64,000 nucleotides of DNA, taken from NCBI RefSeq assembly GCF_900114925.1, contig NZ_FOUR01000001.1:806001-870000 (forward strand). Reading direction: 5' to 3'. Origin of the DNA: Marinobacter pelagius. GTDB lineage: Bacteria; Pseudomonadota; Gammaproteobacteria; Pseudomonadales; Oleiphilaceae. Below are positions 27,755-36,506 of the stretch, piece by piece. Numbering within the stretch: the first letter of the stretch is position 1; each line of letters begins with the position of its first letter. The notes beneath the pieces were generated by a model. The model saw only the letters and a list, made by a program, of their open reading frames with translations, did not search any database and was not told the origin of the DNA. The position numbers and the translations under genes were made by a program.

Positions 27755-28419
27755 TGGAAGCCTTATTGAGTAACGTCGACTGGAGCGAAATCGGCTGGGC
27801 CAGCTGGGACACCCTGGTGATGGTGGGCATGTCCCTGCTGTTCAGCGTGCTGATCGGCCTGCCCATCGGGGTGCTGCTGTTCCTTACCGGCAAACGCCAG
27901 TTGCTGGAGCAGCCGGTGGCTTACGCGGTGTTGTCATTTGTCGTGAACGTGCTGCGATCGGTGCCGTTCATCATCCTGCTGATCGTAATGATCCCGTTCA
28001 CCGTCATGCTGATCGGCACCTCGCTCGGTGTCGCCGGTGCGATTCCGCCGCTGGTGGCTGGGGGTGCGCCTTTCTTCGCCCGCCTGGTGGAAACCTCACT
28101 GCGGGAAGTGGACCGGGGCATCATCGAAGCTACCCAGGCCATGGGCGCCAACGTGCGCCAGATCATTCTCGGGGCTTTACTGCCGGAGGCACTGCCGGGC
28201 ATCATCGCCGGCATTACCGTTACCGCTATTACCCTGGTGTCCTATGCCGCCATGTCCGGCGTCATCGGTGGCGGCGGCCTGGGTGACCTGGCCATCCGCT
28301 TCGGTTATCAGCGATTCCAGACCGACGTGATGGTGATTACTGTGGCGCTGTTGGTGATTTTTGTACAAGTACTCCAGATGGTTGGCGACCGTCTGGTGCT
28401 CTATTTCAGCCGCAAATAA
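27754..28419 (+). CDS. metI: Methionine ABC transporter permease
   Basis: A 221-residue inner-membrane permease with five membrane segments and the EAA coupling loop (EATQAMGANVRQIILGALLPEA, cut) that contacts MetN. Length and the short periplasmic loops match MetI. It overlaps the 3' end of metN by one base. A large stem-loop element fills the gap before metQ, unusual inside an operon. Confidence 0.96.
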   Translation: MEALLSNVDWSEIGWASWDTLVMVGMSLLFSVLIGLPIGVLLFLTGKRQLLEQPVAYAVLSFVVNVLRSVPFIILLIVMIPFTVMLIGTSLGVAGAIPPLVAGGAPFFARLVETSLREVDRGIIEATQAMGANVRQIILGALLPEALPGIIAGITVTAITLVSYAAMSGVIGGGGLGDLAIRFGYQRFQTDVMVITVALLVIFVQVLQMVGDRLVLYFSRK

Positions 28420-28438
28420 CCGTCAGAGTTTGGGGGGA

Positions 28439-28549
28439 GCCGCCGACGGGCGATGCTTCCCGAAAAACGCCCGTGAATACGTCCCTGTAGGGCTCGGTCG
28501 CGCCATCCCTGGCGCTCCACGTTTTCGGGAAGCATCGCCCGTCGGCGGC
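28439..28549. repeat. Nested stem-loop element between metI and metQ
   Basis: Two perfect 28-base arms (28439-28466 and 28522-28549) enclose a 55-base spacer. The spacer has CGTGAATACGTCCCTGTAGG and then a second hairpin, GCGCCA-TCCC-TGGCGC. The element at 59391-59500 has the same order of conserved loops but unrelated stems. It starts 20 bases after the metI stop and ends 53 bases before metQ. It could reduce readthrough so that metQ is made from its own or processed mRNA. Confidence 0.9.
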
Positions 28550-28602
28550 CCGAGCCAACAGGATCATCTAACTTCAATGTCTTTTACACAGGAGAACAGG
28601 TT

Positions 28603-29385
28603 ATGAATATCAAGAAAACACTGGCCGCGTTTGCCGCTGCCGCCACTTTTTCCGTTGCCGCTTCCGCCGAGGAACTGTCCGTCGCCGCGACTCCGGTTCC
28701 CCACGCGGAAATCCTGGAGTTTGTGAAGCCGACCCTGGCTGAGCAAGGTGTGGAGCTGGACGTGAAAGTATTCACCGACTACATCCAGCCCAACATCCAG
28801 GTGGACCAGAAGCGGATGGACGCCAACTTCTTCCAGCACCAGCCGTACCTGGACGAGTTCAATGAAGGTCGTGGTACCAACCTGGTCACTGTCACCGGCG
28901 TTCACGTTGAGCCGTTCGGTGCCTACTCCAGCAAGATCGATTCCCTGGACGCGCTGGAAGACGGTGCTGTGGTGGCGATTCCGAACGACCCGACCAACGG
29001 TGGCCGTGCCCTGCTCCTGCTGCAGAAGGCCGGTCTGATCAAGCTGAAGGACGAGAGCAAGATCACCGCGACCCCGCGTGACATTGCCGAAAATCCGAAG
29101 GGCCTGGAGTTCAAGGAACTGGAAGCAGCCACCCTGCCGCGCATCCTGAACCAGGTGGACCTGGCTCTGATCAACACCAACTACGCGCTGGAAGCGGGCC
29201 TGAACCCGTCTGAAGACGCCCTGGTGATCGAGGGTTCCGAGTCTCCGTACGTGAACATCCTGGTTGCCCGTCCGGACAACAAGGACAGCGAAGCCATGCA
29301 GAAGCTGGCGGCGGCGCTGAAGTCCGATGCCGTGAAGGACTTTATTATGGAGAAGTATGAGGGTGCCGTTGTTCCGGCGTTCTGA
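28603..29385 (+). CDS. metQ: Methionine-binding protein of the MetNIQ importer
   Basis: A 260-residue NlpA/MetQ-family periplasmic protein that hands methionine to MetNI. It shows LSVAATPVPHAEILEF, VFTDYIQPN, FQHQPYLDEFN, AIPNDPTNGGRAL and the LINTNYALEAG segment, all typical. Unlike the E. coli lipoprotein, the signal peptide (residues about 1-22, ending ASA) has no lipobox cysteine, so the mature protein seems to be free in the periplasm. It is separated from metI by 183 bases that hold a stem-loop element. Confidence 0.95.
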   Translation: MNIKKTLAAFAAAATFSVAASAEELSVAATPVPHAEILEFVKPTLAEQGVELDVKVFTDYIQPNIQVDQKRMDANFFQHQPYLDEFNEGRGTNLVTVTGVHVEPFGAYSSKIDSLDALEDGAVVAIPNDPTNGGRALLLLQKAGLIKLKDESKITATPRDIAENPKGLEFKELEAATLPRILNQVDLALINTNYALEAGLNPSEDALVIEGSESPYVNILVARPDNKDSEAMQKLAAALKSDAVKDFIMEKYEGAVVPAF

Positions 29386-29400
29386 TAGGGATGTAAAAGA

Positions 29401-29430
29401 GGGGTCAGAAGAACGAGTTCTTCAGACCCC
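29401..29430. repeat. GGGGTCAGA-type palindrome, copy 1
   Basis: GGGGTCAGAAGAAC pairs with GTTCTTCAGACCCC around GA, with one mismatch. It starts 16 bases after the metQ stop and is the first of three such elements in the 163-base gap. Confidence 0.85.
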
Positions 29431-29459
29431 GTGGGCTTCAGACTCCGGCTCATAAAAAA

Positions 29460-29489
29460 GGGGTCAGATGAAAGCTTTCATCTGACCCC
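29460..29489. repeat. GGGGTCAGA-type palindrome, copy 2
   Basis: A perfect 30-base palindrome: GGGGTCAGATGAAAG followed by its exact complement. It differs by a single base from copy 4 at 50413-50442. Confidence 0.92.
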
Positions 29490-29507
29490 ATCTTGGGTCC
29501 TAACTCC

Positions 29508-29537
29508 GGGGTCAGAAGAAGTTTTTCTTCTGACCCC
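29508..29537. repeat. GGGGTCAGA-type palindrome, copy 3
   Basis: GGGGTCAGAAGAA (29508-29520) pairs perfectly with 29525-29537 around GTTT. It ends 11 bases before the stop codon of the convergent peroxiredoxin gene and so separates two convergent transcripts. Confidence 0.9.
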
Positions 29538-29548
29538 TTCTCCATTCC

Positions 29549-30202
29549 TCAGTCACCACCCCAGTTGGTCTTGGGATCCGGTGTCATGCGCAGGTAGGAC
29601 TTCACCGCCTTGTAACCCTGCGGGAACCGTTCCTTGATCTCTTCCTCGTCCTGCAGGGACGGTACGATTACCACATCACCGCCACGCTCCCAGTTACCCG
29701 GGGTCGCGACCTTGTGCTCGTCGGTCAGCTGCAGGGAGTCGATGACCCGCAGTACTTCATTGAAGTTACGACCGGTAGAGGCCGGATAGGTGATGATCAG
29801 GCGCACCTTCTTGTTCGGATCGATTACGAACAGGGAGCGCACGGTCAGGCTGCTGTCGGCATTGGGGTGGATCATGTCGTACAGCTCGGAAACCTTGCGG
29901 TCCTCGTCGGCGATGATCGGGAAGTTCACCGAGCAGCCCTGGGTTTCCTCGATGTCTTTTACCCATTCCTTGTGGGAGTCGACCGGGTCGACACTCAGGG
30001 CGATGGCCTTGACGTTACGCTTGGCGAACTGGTCCTTCAGCTTGGCGGTGAGGCCGAGCTCGGTGGTGCACACCGGGGTGAAGTCTGCCGGGTGCGAGAA
30101 CAGGACCCCCCAGCTGTCGCCAAGCCAGTCGTAGAAATGGATCTTGCCTTCTGTTGAATCCTGTTCGAAATCCGGTGCGGTATCTCCAAGACGCAAACTC
30201 AT
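29549..30202 (-). CDS. 1-Cys (Prx6-type) peroxiredoxin
   Basis: A 217-residue thiol peroxidase that reduces hydrogen peroxide and organic peroxides in the cytoplasm. The peroxidatic cysteine lies in HPADFTPVCTTELG, the motif of the Prx6/1-Cys group, and the long C-terminal dimerisation arm (KVATPGNWERGGDVVIVPS) is present. No conserved C-terminal resolving cysteine is seen. ATG 30202 follows a CAGAGGAGAG site; an upstream in-frame start at 30286 would add an unlikely His-rich extension. It is probably monocistronic. Confidence 0.94.
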   Translation of the reverse strand: MSLRLGDTAPDFEQDSTEGKIHFYDWLGDSWGVLFSHPADFTPVCTTELGLTAKLKDQFAKRNVKAIALSVDPVDSHKEWVKDIEETQGCSVNFPIIADEDRKVSELYDMIHPNADSSLTVRSLFVIDPNKKVRLIITYPASTGRNFNEVLRVIDSLQLTDEHKVATPGNWERGGDVVIVPSLQDEEEIKERFPQGYKAVKSYLRMTPDPKTNWGGD

Positions 30203-30347
30203 AGATTCTCTCCTCTGATGGTCGTTCCGGTTTCTTGAGTGTATACAAGTATTCTGGTGCTGGATGAGGTGAATACAAGGGTGCAATGATCCATCTCATC
30301 CAAACACTTTTTTACATCGATATAACAGGAATTTGAGAACCTGCCTA

Positions 30348-31712
30348 TCAATCAACCCCCAGTGCTTTCTCCCGGGCAAAGTGCTCCCGGGTCAGCTTGA
30401 ACACCACCGGACTGAGCAGTAACAGGGCCACCAGGTTGGGCAGCGCCATCATGGCGTTGAGGGTGTCCGCCACCAGCCAGACAAATCCCAGCTTCAGGGT
30501 GGCGCCGATGGGGATCGCAATGATCCAGGCAACCCGGTAAGGCACGATCGCCTTCACACCGAACAGGAATTCGATGCTGCGCTCGCCATAGAACGACCAG
30601 CCCAGAATGGTGGTAAAGGCAAACACCGCCAGGGCAATAGCCACAATATAGTTGCCCACACCCGGGAGTGCATCGGCAAATGCCAGGGAGGTGAGTTCGG
30701 CACCGGAAACGCCGCTGGTCCAGACCCCGGAGGTGATGATCACCAGGCCGGTGATGGTGCAGATGATGATGGTGTCGATGAAGGTACCCAGCATCGCCAC
30801 CATGCCCTGGTTGATCGGGTCACGGGTCTGTGCGGCGGCGTGGGCAATGGGCGCGGAGCCCAGTCCCGCCTCATTGGAGAAGACACCACGGGCGACACCG
30901 AAGCGGATGGCGGCCCAGACGGCGGCACCGGCAAAACCGCCCTCGGCGGCAATCGGGCTGAAGGCATGCTTGAACACCAGCGCGAAGGCGGCGGGAATAT
31001 CCGCGGCGTTGATGGCGAGCACCACGATGCCGGCCAGCAGATAGGAGATGGCCATCAGCGGAACCAGGGCGCTGGCCACATGGCCGATCCGGCGGATACC
31101 GCCAATCAGTACCATCCCGACCAGCACCATAAGGATCACGCCGGTGGCCCAGTGGGGCAGACCGAAGTTGGCTTCCATCACATCCGCCACGGAGTTGGCC
31201 TGTACCGTGTTGCCGATACCGAAGCCGGCGATAGCGGCGAAAATCGCGAACAGGACACCCAGCCAGGTCCATTTGCTGCCCAGGCCATTGCGGATGTAAT
31301 ACATCGGACCACCCACGTGATTGCCACGCTCATCCACCTCACGGAACCGTACCGCCAGTACCGCCTCGGAGTACTTGGTGGCCATACCCACCAGGGCTGT
31401 CAGCCACATCCAGAACAGGGCACCCGGTCCACCCAGGAACACCGCAGTGGCCACGCCGGCAATGTTACCGGTTCCGACGGTTGCCGAGAGCGCGGTCATC
31501 AGGGCCTGGAACGGCGGGATTTCACCTTCGGTTTCGGCACCGGTGGCCTTGCGCCCCTGCCACATAAGTTTGAAGCCGGCTCCCAGCTTGAGGACCGGCA
31601 TCAGTTTGAGGCCGATACTGAGGAACAGCCCGACCCCGAGAATCATGACCAGCATGGGAGGGCCCCACACCAAACCGTTGATCTGACCAATAAAGTTTTC
31701 AATGGCTGACAT
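30348..31712 (-). CDS. Alanine/glycine:cation symporter, AGCS family
   Basis: A 454-residue inner-membrane transporter with about eleven membrane segments. The AGCS signatures GTGNIAGVATAVFLGGPGALFWMW (cut; positions about 77-100) and NEAGLGSAPIAHAAAQT are intact, as is the conserved WSFYGER segment. Family members import alanine or glycine with sodium ions. Length is normal. No metabolic gene lies next to it that would narrow the substrate. The gene stands alone, with a 200-base gap to the divergent CBS gene. Confidence 0.94.
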   Translation of the reverse strand: MSAIENFIGQINGLVWGPPMLVMILGVGLFLSIGLKLMPVLKLGAGFKLMWQGRKATGAETEGEIPPFQALMTALSATVGTGNIAGVATAVFLGGPGALFWMWLTALVGMATKYSEAVLAVRFREVDERGNHVGGPMYYIRNGLGSKWTWLGVLFAIFAAIAGFGIGNTVQANSVADVMEANFGLPHWATGVILMVLVGMVLIGGIRRIGHVASALVPLMAISYLLAGIVVLAINAADIPAAFALVFKHAFSPIAAEGGFAGAAVWAAIRFGVARGVFSNEAGLGSAPIAHAAAQTRDPINQGMVAMLGTFIDTIIICTITGLVIITSGVWTSGVSGAELTSLAFADALPGVGNYIVAIALAVFAFTTILGWSFYGERSIEFLFGVKAIVPYRVAWIIAIPIGATLKLGFVWLVADTLNAMMALPNLVALLLLSPVVFKLTREHFAREKALGVD

Positions 31713-31912
31713 GGGGATCTCCCTGCGTTTGCCATGGATTGAGAAAGTGGATTTACCCTGTCTTGGGTATAACTGATTGAGTTTAGTCAGTTATTTTCAC
31801 CTGTAAACCGTTTTCACCGAATCGGTTTTCCTTTTGTCCCCTGATTGCCTATGTTTAGGGATAGGCGTGCCGGTTTGGCCTGCGATGAAAACGGAAGTGG
31901 AGGGATTTGCCC

Positions 31913-32347
31913 ATGCGGTCACTGAAAGTATCCGATGTGATGTGGAACCACATTGAGCCAATTCGCTGCGGCACACCACTGACAAAGGTGGTCAAGACCC
32001 TGCTGATCAACCATGTCACCGGTCTGCCCGTGGTGGATGACCAGCGGCGCGTCCTGGGGTTTGTTTCCGAGCAGGACTGCATCCATTCCCTGCTGGTGAG
32101 CAGTTACCACTGTGAGGGTGACCCGATCGTGGACGATGTCATGTTCCGTCAGCCCCTGACCATCTCACCGGAGATGGCGGTGGTGGATCTGGCGCAGAAT
32201 CTTGGCGCCGGCAAGCCGAAAGTGTATCCGGTGGTCGACCATGGCAAACTGGTCGGCATTGTCACACGTAGTGCTATCCTGTCCGAGCTGGCCCGAACCG
32301 GCTGTGGTCTTGAATTGCCGAAATACGCCAGCGCGGACGAGGACTGA
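31913..32347 (+). CDS. CBS-domain pair protein
   Basis: A 144-residue protein made only of two CBS repeats (residues about 5-60 and 72-130), with VSDVMWNHIEPIRCGTPL and VDDVMFRQPLTISPEMAVV starting them. Stand-alone CBS pairs bind adenine nucleotides and act as energy or redox sensors on partner proteins; the partner here is unknown. The start at ATG 31913 has GTGGAGGG eight bases upstream. The gene for S-formylglutathione hydrolase follows after 27 bases and may be co-transcribed. Confidence 0.88.
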   Translation: MRSLKVSDVMWNHIEPIRCGTPLTKVVKTLLINHVTGLPVVDDQRRVLGFVSEQDCIHSLLVSSYHCEGDPIVDDVMFRQPLTISPEMAVVDLAQNLGAGKPKVYPVVDHGKLVGIVTRSAILSELARTGCGLELPKYASADED

Positions 32348-32374
32348 GTTCACCTTTTCAGACCGGGATCCATT

Positions 32375-33220
32375 ATGGAACTGCTATCCACAAACGTTTG
32401 TTTCGGTGGCGAGCACCGCCGTTACCGCCACACCTCCGCGAGCCTCGAATGCGATATGGAGTTCGCGGTGTTTCTGCCTCCCTCCGCCGTGGGCAGCTCA
32501 CCCAGGCCGGCACCGGTACTCTACTGGCTGTCCGGGCTGACCTGCACCGACCAGAACTTCATGCAGAAAGCCGGTGCCCAGAAACTGGCCGCGAAACTGG
32601 GTCTGGCCATCGTGTGCCCGGACACCAGCCCACGGGGACTCAACCTGCCGGGCGAGGATGACAGCTACGATTTCGGAACCGGCGCGGGTTTCTACATCAA
32701 TGCCACCCAGCAGCCCTGGGCTCCCCATTACCGGATGTACGATTATGTGGTGAAGGAATTGCCGCAGCTGGTGGAAAACGAATTGCCGGTGACGGACCAG
32801 CGATCGGTCAGTGGCCATTCCATGGGCGGACACGGTGCCCTGATCTGTGCCCTGAAAAACCCGGGGCGCTACCAGTCGGTGTCGGCCTTTGCGCCGATTG
32901 CCAATCCTACCGAATGCCCTTGGGGCCAGAAGGCGTTCAGCGGTTACCTGGGGGACGATCGGTCAAGCTGGGAGCAGTGGGATGCTACCCTGCTGATCCC
33001 CACGGCCCGGGAACGTCTGCCGCTGCTGGTGGACCAGGGCACCGCCGACGAGTTTCTGGAGACCCAGCTCAACCCGGAGGCGCTGGCGGACATCTGTGAA
33101 AAGTTCCACCACCACATCAACCTGCGCATGCACCGGGGTTACGACCATAGCTATTTCTTCATCGCCTCGTTCATCGACGATCACCTGAACCATCATGCCA
33201 GGGCCCTCGGGCTGATCTGA
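32375..33220 (+). CDS. fghA: S-formylglutathione hydrolase
   Basis: Splits S-formylglutathione into formate and glutathione, the last step of glutathione-dependent formaldehyde detoxification. The 281-residue alpha/beta hydrolase has the nucleophile serine in GHSMGGHGAL, the YWLSGLTCTDQNFMQKAG block and the catalytic His near the end in RGYDHSYFFIASF. Length and motifs match human esterase D and E. coli FrmB/YeiG. The partner alcohol dehydrogenase gene (adhC/frmA) is not adjacent. Its stop codon abuts that of the convergent LOV-GGDEF-EAL gene. Confidence 0.95.
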   Translation: MELLSTNVCFGGEHRRYRHTSASLECDMEFAVFLPPSAVGSSPRPAPVLYWLSGLTCTDQNFMQKAGAQKLAAKLGLAIVCPDTSPRGLNLPGEDDSYDFGTGAGFYINATQQPWAPHYRMYDYVVKELPQLVENELPVTDQRSVSGHSMGGHGALICALKNPGRYQSVSAFAPIANPTECPWGQKAFSGYLGDDRSSWEQWDATLLIPTARERLPLLVDQGTADEFLETQLNPEALADICEKFHHHINLRMHRGYDHSYFFIASFIDDHLNHHARALGLI

Positions 33221-36073
33221 TCAGCCCTGAAGGGTCTGGTGGTGTTGGAACGCCTTCTGCACGTGCTCCCGGATCTGTTTGTCGTCCCAGGGCTTGGTCA
33301 GGAACTTGTAGATCGAGCCCTCGTTGATGGCTTCAGTCACCGATTTCAGGTCGGTGTAACCGGATAGCACGATGCGGACGGTATCCGGGTGTATTGCCTT
33401 CACCCGGCTGAGAAACTCCGTGCCCGACATTTCCGGCATCCGCTGGTCCGAGATGATCACCTGGACGTCGTTCTCGGCCAGCAGGCTGAATGCTTCATGC
33501 ACACTGGTGGTGGTCAGGATCCGGTAGCCATCCCGCCGTAATACCCGGGTCAGTGCCCGCAGGATGTTGCTCTCGTCATCCAGCAGCAACAGGGTTTTGT
33601 CCGGGCTGTCCTGATCATCGGCAGCGCTGCTGGCGTAGCCGCCGCGGGTATGCATGTACTCTTCCAGCAGGTTGAGCGGCATGGGCCGGGCGAACAGGAA
33701 CCCCTGCAGCAGGTCGCACTGGTTCCGTCGCAGGAAAGCGGCCTGGGCGTCGGTCTCCACCCCTTCCGCCACCACGTCCAGGGACAGGTGGTGGGCCATG
33801 GAAATCACCCCCTGGGTGATGGCGGCGTCACTGCGGTCCTGGATGACATCCCGGATGAAGGAGCGGTCGATCTTGATCTTGTTGGCCGGCAACAGCTTGA
33901 TGTAGCTGAGACTGGAAAAACCGGTGCCGAAATCGTCAATGGCAATACCGACCCCGAGATCTCTCAGATCATGCAGGGTCCGGATCACCTGGTCGGCGTC
34001 GTAGAGCACCGCCGACTCGACAATTTCCAGTTCCAGGGCTTCCGGGGGCAGGCCGGAGGCTTCCAGCGCATCGCTTACGGCGCCGATAAAGCCGGCCTTG
34101 CGTACCTGCATGGGTGACACGTTCACGGCTACCGTGCAGTCCTTGAACCCGGCCTTGTGAAGCCGAAGCATGTCTCTGCAGGCCTGCTCCAGTACCCACT
34201 GGCCCAGGGCGATGATCTGCCCGGTCTCTTCCGCCAGGGGCAGGAAATCTCCCGGTGATACCAGGCCCCGTTCCGGGTGGTTCCAGCGCACCAGGGCTTC
34301 CACGGCCCGTGCCTTGCCGGTTCGGGAATCGATCAGTGGCTGGTAATAGAGGGTGAGCCGCTCATTGTCGATGGCATCCTGCAGCTCGTTGCGCAGTTTG
34401 ACCCGGTAACTGGCCTCGGTGTTGAGCTGCTCTGAGAACCACTGATAGGTGTTTCGCCCCATCTGCTTGGCCCGGTACATGGCCAGGTCGGCCTGCTGGA
34501 TCAGTTCCGTGGGCTGGCTGATGCTGCCGTCGGTGGTGGCGATACCAACGCTGGCGGTCAGGTGCAGGTTTTCGTCGTTGACGTTATAGGGCGCGGAGAG
34601 GGTGCGCATGATCTGCTCGACCACCATCAGCGCATCTTCATTGCGGGCCAGATCCGGCAGCAACATCACATACTCGTCGCCACTGACCCGCGCCACCGTA
34701 TCGCCGGTCCGGCAGACCTCCATGAGCCGGCGGGCCACCTCGATCAGCAGCTTGTCCCCGGTACGGTGGCCGAGGGAGTCATTGATCAGCTTGAAGCCGT
34801 CCAGATCGATGAACAACAGGGCCAGGGTCCGGCCGTGGCGCTGGGTAAAGCGGCAGGCCTGTTCCAGACGATCCTCCAGCAGCGCCCGGTTGGGCAGCTG
34901 GGTGAGTACGTCATGGCTGGCGTTGTAGGCCAGCTGGTTCTCCACATCCTTGCGCTCGGAAATATCGTTCTGGACCCCGACGAAGTGGGTCACCTCGCCC
35001 TCGTCGTTCCGGATCGGCGACAGGTACAGGTCGTTCCAGAACGGCGTGCCGTCCTTGCGGAAGTTGCGCAGTACCACGGAGGTTTCGCCGCCAGTGGCGA
35101 GGGCCTTCCGGATCTCGGCGAGCGCCTGTTCGTTGCTCGGATCGTCACTGTAGCCCTGCAGGAACCGGCAGTTCCGGCCGACCGACTCTTCCGGGCTGAA
35201 GCCGGTGATACGTTCGAACGTGGGGTTCACGTACACCAGTGGCATGTCCGGCTGCTGGGCATCGGCGATGACGATGCCGTTGGAGCTGGATTCGATGCAC
35301 TGTTGCAGTAGACGCAGCCGACGGCTGTTATCAATCTGACGGGTCATGTCGGTGACCATCACCAGATCGAGGGGGTGATGATCGAGAACAATGCGCTCGG
35401 TCAGTAGTTCAAGGTACAGGCTGTCGCCATCCCGGGTCCGGTGTTCTTCCAGGGTGCTGCCCTCGCGCAGGATGACGCCTTCCCGGGCAACGGGGCTGGT
35501 ATTGCACCGCAGATCCGGCAGTGACAGGTCAACGGCTTCCCCAGTATGGAAGCCATAGAGCGCCATGGCGGCACGGTTCATGGACTCGATACGCCCCGAT
35601 TCCGGCTGCACCAGGTACATGGGCGCGGGATTGTTTTCAAACAGCAGGCGATAATGGGCTTCGCTGCTGGCCAGATCCTCGTTGGCGGCGGCCCGGTCTA
35701 CTGCATAGCGGATGCTGCGAATCAGGATATGACCGTCCAGCCGGCCCTTGACGAGGTAATCCGCCGCGCCCAGTTCCACGGCACGGGCATCCAGATCGGC
35801 ATCGCCCTGGCCGGTGAGCAGGATAAAAGGAGAGGTAATTCCCCGGTCCTGGGCTTCCCGGATGACATCCAGGCCGGAATCCGGACCCAGGCGCAGATCG
35901 ACGAGGGTGACATCGATCCGCTCCTGCTCCAGGGCTTCAAGTCCGGCCAGCATGGTGTCCCGCCAGATCAGTTCAACGCCAGAAGGGCTGACGTCGTGCA
36001 GGAGATCCCGTGTGATCAGGTAATCGTCTTCGTCGTCCTCGATGAGCAGGACACGGAGCATCGGGTCAGTCAT
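33221..36073 (-). CDS. REC-PAS-LOV-GGDEF-EAL-REC response regulator
   Basis: A 950-residue cytoplasmic c-di-GMP protein, last gene of the GTPase-kinase operon. Domains: REC1 (6-125, Asp59), PAS (138-250), LOV (258-372), GGDEF (380-545), EAL (555-810) and REC2 (826-945, Asp876). The LOV part has the flavin motif GRNCRFLQ with Cys302 and the later FWN and GVQ residues, as in blue-light sensors. The GGDEF loop is SGDEY (464-468) with an RTGD I-site, so cyclase activity is uncertain. EALVRW, NVSP, DDFGTGFSS and AEGVET are intact, so phosphodiesterase activity is likely. REC2 ends in LTKPWDD, like two other receivers of this operon. Confidence 0.93.
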   Translation of the reverse strand: MTDPMLRVLLIEDDEDDYLITRDLLHDVSPSGVELIWRDTMLAGLEALEQERIDVTLVDLRLGPDSGLDVIREAQDRGITSPFILLTGQGDADLDARAVELGAADYLVKGRLDGHILIRSIRYAVDRAAANEDLASSEAHYRLLFENNPAPMYLVQPESGRIESMNRAAMALYGFHTGEAVDLSLPDLRCNTSPVAREGVILREGSTLEEHRTRDGDSLYLELLTERIVLDHHPLDLVMVTDMTRQIDNSRRLRLLQQCIESSSNGIVIADAQQPDMPLVYVNPTFERITGFSPEESVGRNCRFLQGYSDDPSNEQALAEIRKALATGGETSVVLRNFRKDGTPFWNDLYLSPIRNDEGEVTHFVGVQNDISERKDVENQLAYNASHDVLTQLPNRALLEDRLEQACRFTQRHGRTLALLFIDLDGFKLINDSLGHRTGDKLLIEVARRLMEVCRTGDTVARVSGDEYVMLLPDLARNEDALMVVEQIMRTLSAPYNVNDENLHLTASVGIATTDGSISQPTELIQQADLAMYRAKQMGRNTYQWFSEQLNTEASYRVKLRNELQDAIDNERLTLYYQPLIDSRTGKARAVEALVRWNHPERGLVSPGDFLPLAEETGQIIALGQWVLEQACRDMLRLHKAGFKDCTVAVNVSPMQVRKAGFIGAVSDALEASGLPPEALELEIVESAVLYDADQVIRTLHDLRDLGVGIAIDDFGTGFSSLSYIKLLPANKIKIDRSFIRDVIQDRSDAAITQGVISMAHHLSLDVVAEGVETDAQAAFLRRNQCDLLQGFLFARPMPLNLLEEYMHTRGGYASSAADDQDSPDKTLLLLDDESNILRALTRVLRRDGYRILTTTSVHEAFSLLAENDVQVIISDQRMPEMSGTEFLSRVKAIHPDTVRIVLSGYTDLKSVTEAINEGSIYKFLTKPWDDKQIREHVQKAFQHHQTLQG

Positions 36074-36506
36074 GTTCCTTGTTAATCCACTGTTTTGTGA
36101 GTGACTCTACGACATCCAGCAAATCGCTGTATTTCCGGGGCTTGACGATGTAGTCGTTGGCACCCCGCTGCTGGCAGAAGTCCCGGTCATCCTGGTCACT
36201 GGATGTGGTCATGATGACCGTAGGCAGTACCTGCAGCCGGGGATCCGACTTGATCTCCTGCAGGGACTGGCGGCCATCCTTGAGCGGCATGTTCAGGTCC
36301 AGCAGCAACAGGTCCGGAACCGGACAGGTCTGGCCCTCGCGGTCCGGATGCTGGCCATGGAGGAAATCCATCAGTTCTTCGCCGTCGTGGACAAAACACA
36401 GGGTGCAGTCGGCACACTGGTCCTCGAAGGCTTCCCGGATCATCAGGCAGTCGTCCGGGTCATCATCGGCAACCACCACCAGGGCGGGTTTTACAGGTTT
36501 ATTCAT
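36066..36506 (-). CDS. Single-domain response regulator, Rcp1-like
   Basis: A 146-residue CheY-like receiver with no output domain. The acidic pocket (VVADDDPDDCLM), the phosphorylated Asp in LLLDLNMPLKDG, the Thr/Ser switch (MTTSSDQ) and the Lys in YIVKPRKY are present. This sequence type is the partner of phytochrome-like kinases, matching the DHp type of the large kinase just upstream. It overlaps that kinase gene and the following gene by eight bases each. I use the ATG at 36506; a longer frame to 36596 lies inside the kinase gene and is not credible. Confidence 0.9.
   Translation of the reverse strand: MNKPVKPALVVVADDDPDDCLMIREAFEDQCADCTLCFVHDGEELMDFLHGQHPDREGQTCPVPDLLLLDLNMPLKDGRQSLQEIKSDPRLQVLPTVIMTTSSDQDDRDFCQQRGANDYIVKPRKYSDLLDVVESLTKQWINKEHD

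Noticed and set aside
29401..29537. CRISPR array, because three similar repeats occur in a row
   Set aside because: The units are palindromes of about 30 bases with different centres, spaced by 29 and 18 bases, with no cas genes and no constant repeat.
30840..31709. A 289-codon frame antisense to the AGCS symporter gene
   Set aside because: Its product is a His/Gly/Gln-rich low-complexity sequence, mirror of a membrane protein gene; no ribosome site or family match.
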